DNA of 8,831 nt. It comes from JBFHRB01 sp041591915. Lineage in GTDB: Bacteria; Actinomycetota; Nitriliruptoria; Nitriliruptorales; Nitriliruptoraceae. Positions 6,131-8,831 of the stretch are shown piece by piece (the first letter of the stretch is position 1; each line of letters opens with the position of its first letter). The translations under genes and the position numbers were made by a program. The notes under the pieces were generated by a model. The model was not told the origin of the DNA. It searched no databases and saw only the letters and a program-made list of their open reading frames with translations. The stretch lies in NCBI GenBank assembly GCA_041591915.1, contig JBFHRB010000141.1, forward strand, positions 1 to 8,831. The letters are read 5' to 3'.

Positions 6131-6696
6131 CACGCGGCCTTCCGCTGGTAGCCGAACATGTTGTAGGTCTCGACGCCGACGACCTCGCCCCGCTGGTTCG
6201 TGTAGGTGACGTCGATCTGCCAGAAGCGCCCCGTGCCCAGGCGCGTGGTCTTGAGCGTCGAGATGTTGCGCACGCTCTGGGTGGTCGAGATCGTGTCGCC
6301 GGGGCGCACGGGCGTGTGGAACTCGAGCTCGTTCCATGACACGACCCCGTCCGGGAGGTCGAGCGCGTCCTTGAGCCGGAAGTGGATCTCGAGCGGGCGG
6401 ATCGCCTCGTCGGGCGCGGGCGCGTCGGGCGTCGGTGTCCAGCCGTCGGGCTTGAACATCAGCGGCCGCATCCAGACCGACAGCATGGTGGGCGGGGCGG
6501 TCCGCCCGCCGGTGAGCTCGTCGGCGACGGCGTCGTCCCAGTACAGCGGGTTGGCGTCCTCGACGGCCTCGAGCCAGTGGAGGACGTAGCCGCGCTCGCA
6601 GCCGACGTCGCCGACGCCCGCGTCGAGGCTGCGGCCGACCCAGGCGGCGACCTCGGGCGGGAGCTCGGTCTCGGTCACGGTGGCCCCGTCGGTCAT
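6130..6696 (-). CDS. FAS1-like/MaoC N-terminal-type hotdog dehydratase, probable non-catalytic partner
   Basis: The 188-residue protein matches the MaoC N-terminal dehydratase (FAS1-DH, Pfam PF13452) type: AVEDANPLYWDD (44-55), TAPPTML (66-72), then FHTPVRPGD (126-134) and a C-terminal strand ending ETYNMFGYQRK. Where catalytic hotdogs have Asp-x4-His it has D47 but Y52, so the catalytic His is missing, as in acyl-binding partner subunits of heterodimeric hydratases. Its ATG overlaps the racemase stop by four bases (ATGA), and its own stop overlaps the next hotdog gene's start. The open frame continues upstream to 7701 but only across the racemase gene, so the short form is right. There is no DUF35 extension, unlike mycobacterial ChsH2. 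It is expected to work with the protein at 5624-6130. Confidence 0.86.
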   Translation of the reverse strand: MTDGATVTETELPPEVAAWVGRSLDAGVGDVGCERGYVLHWLEAVEDANPLYWDDAVADELTGGRTAPPTMLSVWMRPLMFKPDGWTPTPDAPAPDEAIRPLEIHFRLKDALDLPDGVVSWNELEFHTPVRPGDTISTTQSVRNISTLKTTRLGTGRFWQIDVTYTNQRGEVVGVETYNMFGYQRKAA

Positions 6697-7856
6697 GCCA
6701 CGACCCCCTCGTCCATCAGCTCGGTGATGCGCCCCGACTCGAGGCCCGCAGCGGCGAGCAGCTCCTCGGTGTGGGTCTCGCTCGACACCTCGTACACACC
6801 GTTGAGGGGGCGTTCCCCCCCGGCGAGCACCGGTCCGAGCTGGCGGACCTCGCCGTGCTCGGGATGGCGCGCGACGGTGAAGGCACCACGGGCGACCAGG
6901 TGCGGGTCGCCGGCGACCTCGGCGATCGTGAGGATCGGGGCGACGCAGGTGTCGGCGTCGGCGAGCTCGGCGACCCACTCGTCGCGAGGCTTCGCCTTGA
7001 AGGCGGCAGCGAGTGCGGCCTTCAGGTCGTCCTGCACGGCGTCGTCGTATTGGTCTGCGGCGCGCCCGGGGATCCCGAGCGCGCCGCAGAGGTTGCGGAA
7101 GAACTTGCCCTCGATGGCGCCGACCGCGACCCAGCGGCCGTCCGCGCACTCGTACGCCTGGTAGCAGGCGTACCTGCCCGTGAGCAGCGTCGAGTCGGGG
7201 CCGGGCTCGGTGCCGGTCGCGAGGTACTCGTCGATGTGGAGCTGCATCAGGCTCAGCACGCCGTCGGTGGCGGCGACGTCGAGGCGCGCCCCCTCCCCCG
7301 TGCGCTCGCGCCGGAACAGCGCCGCGGTGATGGCGATGACGGCGTGCATGCCGCCGCCGGCCGAGTCGGCGATCGTCGCGCCGGCGATGGCGGGCCCGCC
7401 GTCGGGGCGGCGGCCCTGGGTGTGCAGGAACCCGCCGACGGCGAGGTAGTCGATGTCGTGGCCGGCCCACCGCGCGTACGGGCCGTCCTGCCCGAACCCG
7501 GTGAGGTGGGCGTAGACGATGCCCGGGTTGCGGGCCGCGACGGCCTCGTAGCCGATGCCGAGCTTGTCGACGACGCCGGGGCGGAAGCTGTCGAGGATGA
7601 CGTCGGCGGTCGCGGCGAGGGCCAGGAAGGCCTCGACGCCGCGCGGGTCGGTCATGTCGATGCGGATGCGGCGCGTGTTGCGACCGGCCCCGTAGGCCCA
7701 CCAGTGCGGCTCGATGCCGCCCTTGCCCGGGGGGCGCCCGACCTTGACGACGTCGGCGCCGAGGTCGGCCAGCATCGCCGAGCAGCGCGACCCGGGCCCG
7801 ACCGTGGAGAGGTCGAGCACGGTCACGCCCTCGAGCATGCCGGCGGTGGTGGTCAT
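6693..7856 (-). CDS. Alpha-methylacyl-CoA racemase-like CaiB/BaiF family (family III CoA-transferase fold) enzyme
   Basis: The 387-residue protein has the family III fold, opening LEGVTVLDLSTVGPG (8-22). Three residues needed by mycobacterial alpha-methylacyl-CoA racemase (His126, Asp156 and Glu241 in MCR) have counterparts: H133 in AGHDIDYL, D164 in ADSAGGG and E249 in VAVGAIEG. CYQAYECADGRWVAVGAIE (231-249) and the late DTCVAPIL (302-309) closely recall MCR. Racemisation of 2-methylacyl-CoA between R and S forms is therefore the leading call; CoA transfer is the alternative and uses only the Asp. It is probably cytosolic. ATG 7856 is chosen because it lies 13 bases past the dehydrogenase B stop and leaves a family-typical N-terminus. 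A start at 7898 would overlap that gene. Its 3' end overlaps the hotdog gene by four bases. Confidence 0.88.
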   Translation of the reverse strand: MTTTAGMLEGVTVLDLSTVGPGSRCSAMLADLGADVVKVGRPPGKGGIEPHWWAYGAGRNTRRIRIDMTDPRGVEAFLALAATADVILDSFRPGVVDKLGIGYEAVAARNPGIVYAHLTGFGQDGPYARWAGHDIDYLAVGGFLHTQGRRPDGGPAIAGATIADSAGGGMHAVIAITAALFRRERTGEGARLDVAATDGVLSLMQLHIDEYLATGTEPGPDSTLLTGRYACYQAYECADGRWVAVGAIEGKFFRNLCGALGIPGRAADQYDDAVQDDLKAALAAAFKAKPRDEWVAELADADTCVAPILTIAEVAGDPHLVARGAFTVARHPEHGEVRQLGPVLAGGERPLNGVYEVSSETHTEELLAAAGLESGRITELMDEGVVA

Positions 7857-7869
7857 GGTCGTCGCCGCC

Positions 7870-8831
7870 TCAGTTGGTGACGGGCAGGCCGAGGCCACGG
7901 CGGGCGATGATGTTGCGCTGCACCTCGGAGGTGCCCGCGCCCACCGTGTCGACCAGCGAGTAGCGGTAGGTCATCTCGAACATGCCGTCGAGCGGGGCGT
8001 TGGGCTGGCCGCGCTTGAGCGCCCCGGTCGGGCCCGCGAACTCGAGGAACGCGTCCGAGATCTTCTGGCCGAGCTGGGTCGTCCAGAGCTTGAACATCGC
8101 GGCCTCGACGTTGGGCACCTCGCCCACGCTCGCCTTGGCGATGACCTGCAGCGTCAGCATCTTCGCCATCTCGACCTGGGTGGCGAGCTGGGCGACGCGC
8201 TTGCGGACGTCGGGGTCGTCCTTGAGCGGCTGCCCGTCGCGCTCGGCCGTGCGGATCCAGTCGCGGAAGCGCTCGTACTTCTTCACGTAGGCGGAGACGG
8301 TGAAGAGGGTGAAGCGCTCGAAGTCGAGCGCCTCGGAGACGTAGTACCAGCCCTTGTTCACCTCGCCGACGACGTACTCGTCGGGCACGAACACGTCGTC
8401 GAGGAAGACCTCGTTGACGCGCTCGTCGCCGACGGTCGGCATGTTCGTGATCTGGATGTTGTCCTGCTCCATCGGGAGCAGGAACAGCGTGATGCCCTTG
8501 TGCTTGGGGGCGTCGGGATCGGTGCGTGCCGCGAGCCAGTACCACTCGGCGAAGTGGGCCGAGGTCGTGAACCGCTTCTGGCCGTTGATGACCCAGCCGC
8601 CGCGCTCCTCGTCGCGCACGGCCTTGGTCTTCATGGAGGCGAGGTCGCTGCCGGCGTCGGGCTCGGTGTAGCCGATGGCGAACTCGACACCGCCCGCGCG
8701 GATCTGGGGAAGGAACTCGTCCTTGAGCTTCTGCGAGCCGTGGCGGATCAGGGTCTTGCCGACGATGCCGACGTCCTTGCCGATGTAGGGCGCCCCGACC
8801 GCGGCGAGCTCCTCGTTCAGCAGGTACTCGA
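7870..8831 (-). CDS. Acyl-CoA dehydrogenase B, partial (N-terminus beyond the window), catalytic subunit type
   Basis: The frame is open to the window edge and gives the last 319 residues; the start lies beyond 8831. An internal Met at 8634 is not the true start, because dehydrogenase sequence continues before it, including FAIGYTEPDAGSD (50-62 of the fragment), the flavin-binding loop. Further landmarks are FTTSAHFAEWYWLAART, LDFERF with Glu171 in the isovaleryl-CoA dehydrogenase-type base position, and GAGTSEVQRNIIARRGLGLP near the end. There the medium-chain-type catalytic Glu is replaced (GAG instead of YEG). RxxFG and QxxGG, which normally come from the neighbouring subunit, are absent: the region after LDFERF reads YVKKYERFRDW. 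Motif content is thus complementary to dehydrogenase A. It is the first gene seen of the operon. Confidence 0.93.
   Translation of the reverse strand, partial: EYLLNEELAAVGAPYIGKDVGIVGKTLIRHGSQKLKDEFLPQIRAGGVEFAIGYTEPDAGSDLASMKTKAVRDEERGGWVINGQKRFTTSAHFAEWYWLAARTDPDAPKHKGITLFLLPMEQDNIQITNMPTVGDERVNEVFLDDVFVPDEYVVGEVNKGWYYVSEALDFERFTLFTVSAYVKKYERFRDWIRTAERDGQPLKDDPDVRKRVAQLATQVEMAKMLTLQVIAKASVGEVPNVEAAMFKLWTTQLGQKISDAFLEFAGPTGALKRGQPNAPLDGMFEMTYRYSLVDTVGAGTSEVQRNIIARRGLGLPVTN

Noticed and set aside
6697..7701. Upstream extension of the 188-residue hotdog protein
   Set aside because: The extension only re-reads the racemase gene in another frame. The ATG at 6696 with a 4-base overlap gives a normal family length.
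6771..7880. 369-codon open frame on the plus strand
   Set aside because: It is fully antisense to the racemase gene, with Val/Gly/Ala/Arg-rich composition and no domain.
7857..7898. Longer start for the racemase-like gene (ATG at 7898)
   Set aside because: It would overlap dehydrogenase B by 29 bases and add 14 residues not typical of the family; ATG 7856 fits better.
7870..8634. Internal Met of dehydrogenase B as the true start
   Set aside because: The same frame upstream encodes the TEPDAGSD flavin loop and remains open to the window edge, so the gene is cut by the window rather than short.

Overview
The window reads as a G+C-rich, densely packed piece of an actinobacterial chromosome. 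Third codon positions are almost all G or C, genes overlap by 1 or 4 bases, and GTG starts are common. Two luciferase-like (LLM) flavin/F420 enzymes and a mycobacterial-type alpha-methylacyl-CoA racemase point to Actinomycetota. An environmental lineage such as Acidimicrobiia is possible, but the sequence does not settle the class. I see no mobile element, CRISPR array, tRNA or rRNA.

Plus strand, 100-3456: a tightly coupled trio (cyclase-family metal hydrolase, short-chain dehydrogenase, LLM oxidoreductase) runs from 100 to 2670. A 196-base gap follows, holding a GC-rich hairpin and a weak ECF-like promoter candidate. Then comes a coupled pair: an AhpD-like thiol protein and an unrecognised 66-residue protein.

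Minus strand, 8831 down to 3453: one probable operon, in transcription order a partial acyl-CoA dehydrogenase (B), an alpha-methylacyl-CoA racemase-like enzyme, two single-hotdog MaoC/FAS1-type dehydratases, a second acyl-CoA dehydrogenase (A) and an LLM oxidoreductase. The two converging units meet in a shared CTAG that supplies both stop codons.

The minus-strand genes fit a beta-oxidation module for alpha-methyl-branched acyl-CoA: racemise the 2-methyl centre, dehydrogenate, hydrate, then possibly an F420-linked redox step. No thiolase or acyl-CoA ligase lies in the window. Two enzyme steps look split between complementary subunits. Dehydrogenase B carries the TEPxAGSD flavin loop and a likely catalytic Glu, while A carries the RxxFG and QxxGG flavin motifs but lacks the base. 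One MaoC protein has the Asp/His dyad and its neighbour does not. This resembles the heteromeric ChsE/ChsH enzymes of mycobacterial cholesterol side-chain degradation. The substrate here is unknown, and nothing in the window shows steroid ring degradation.
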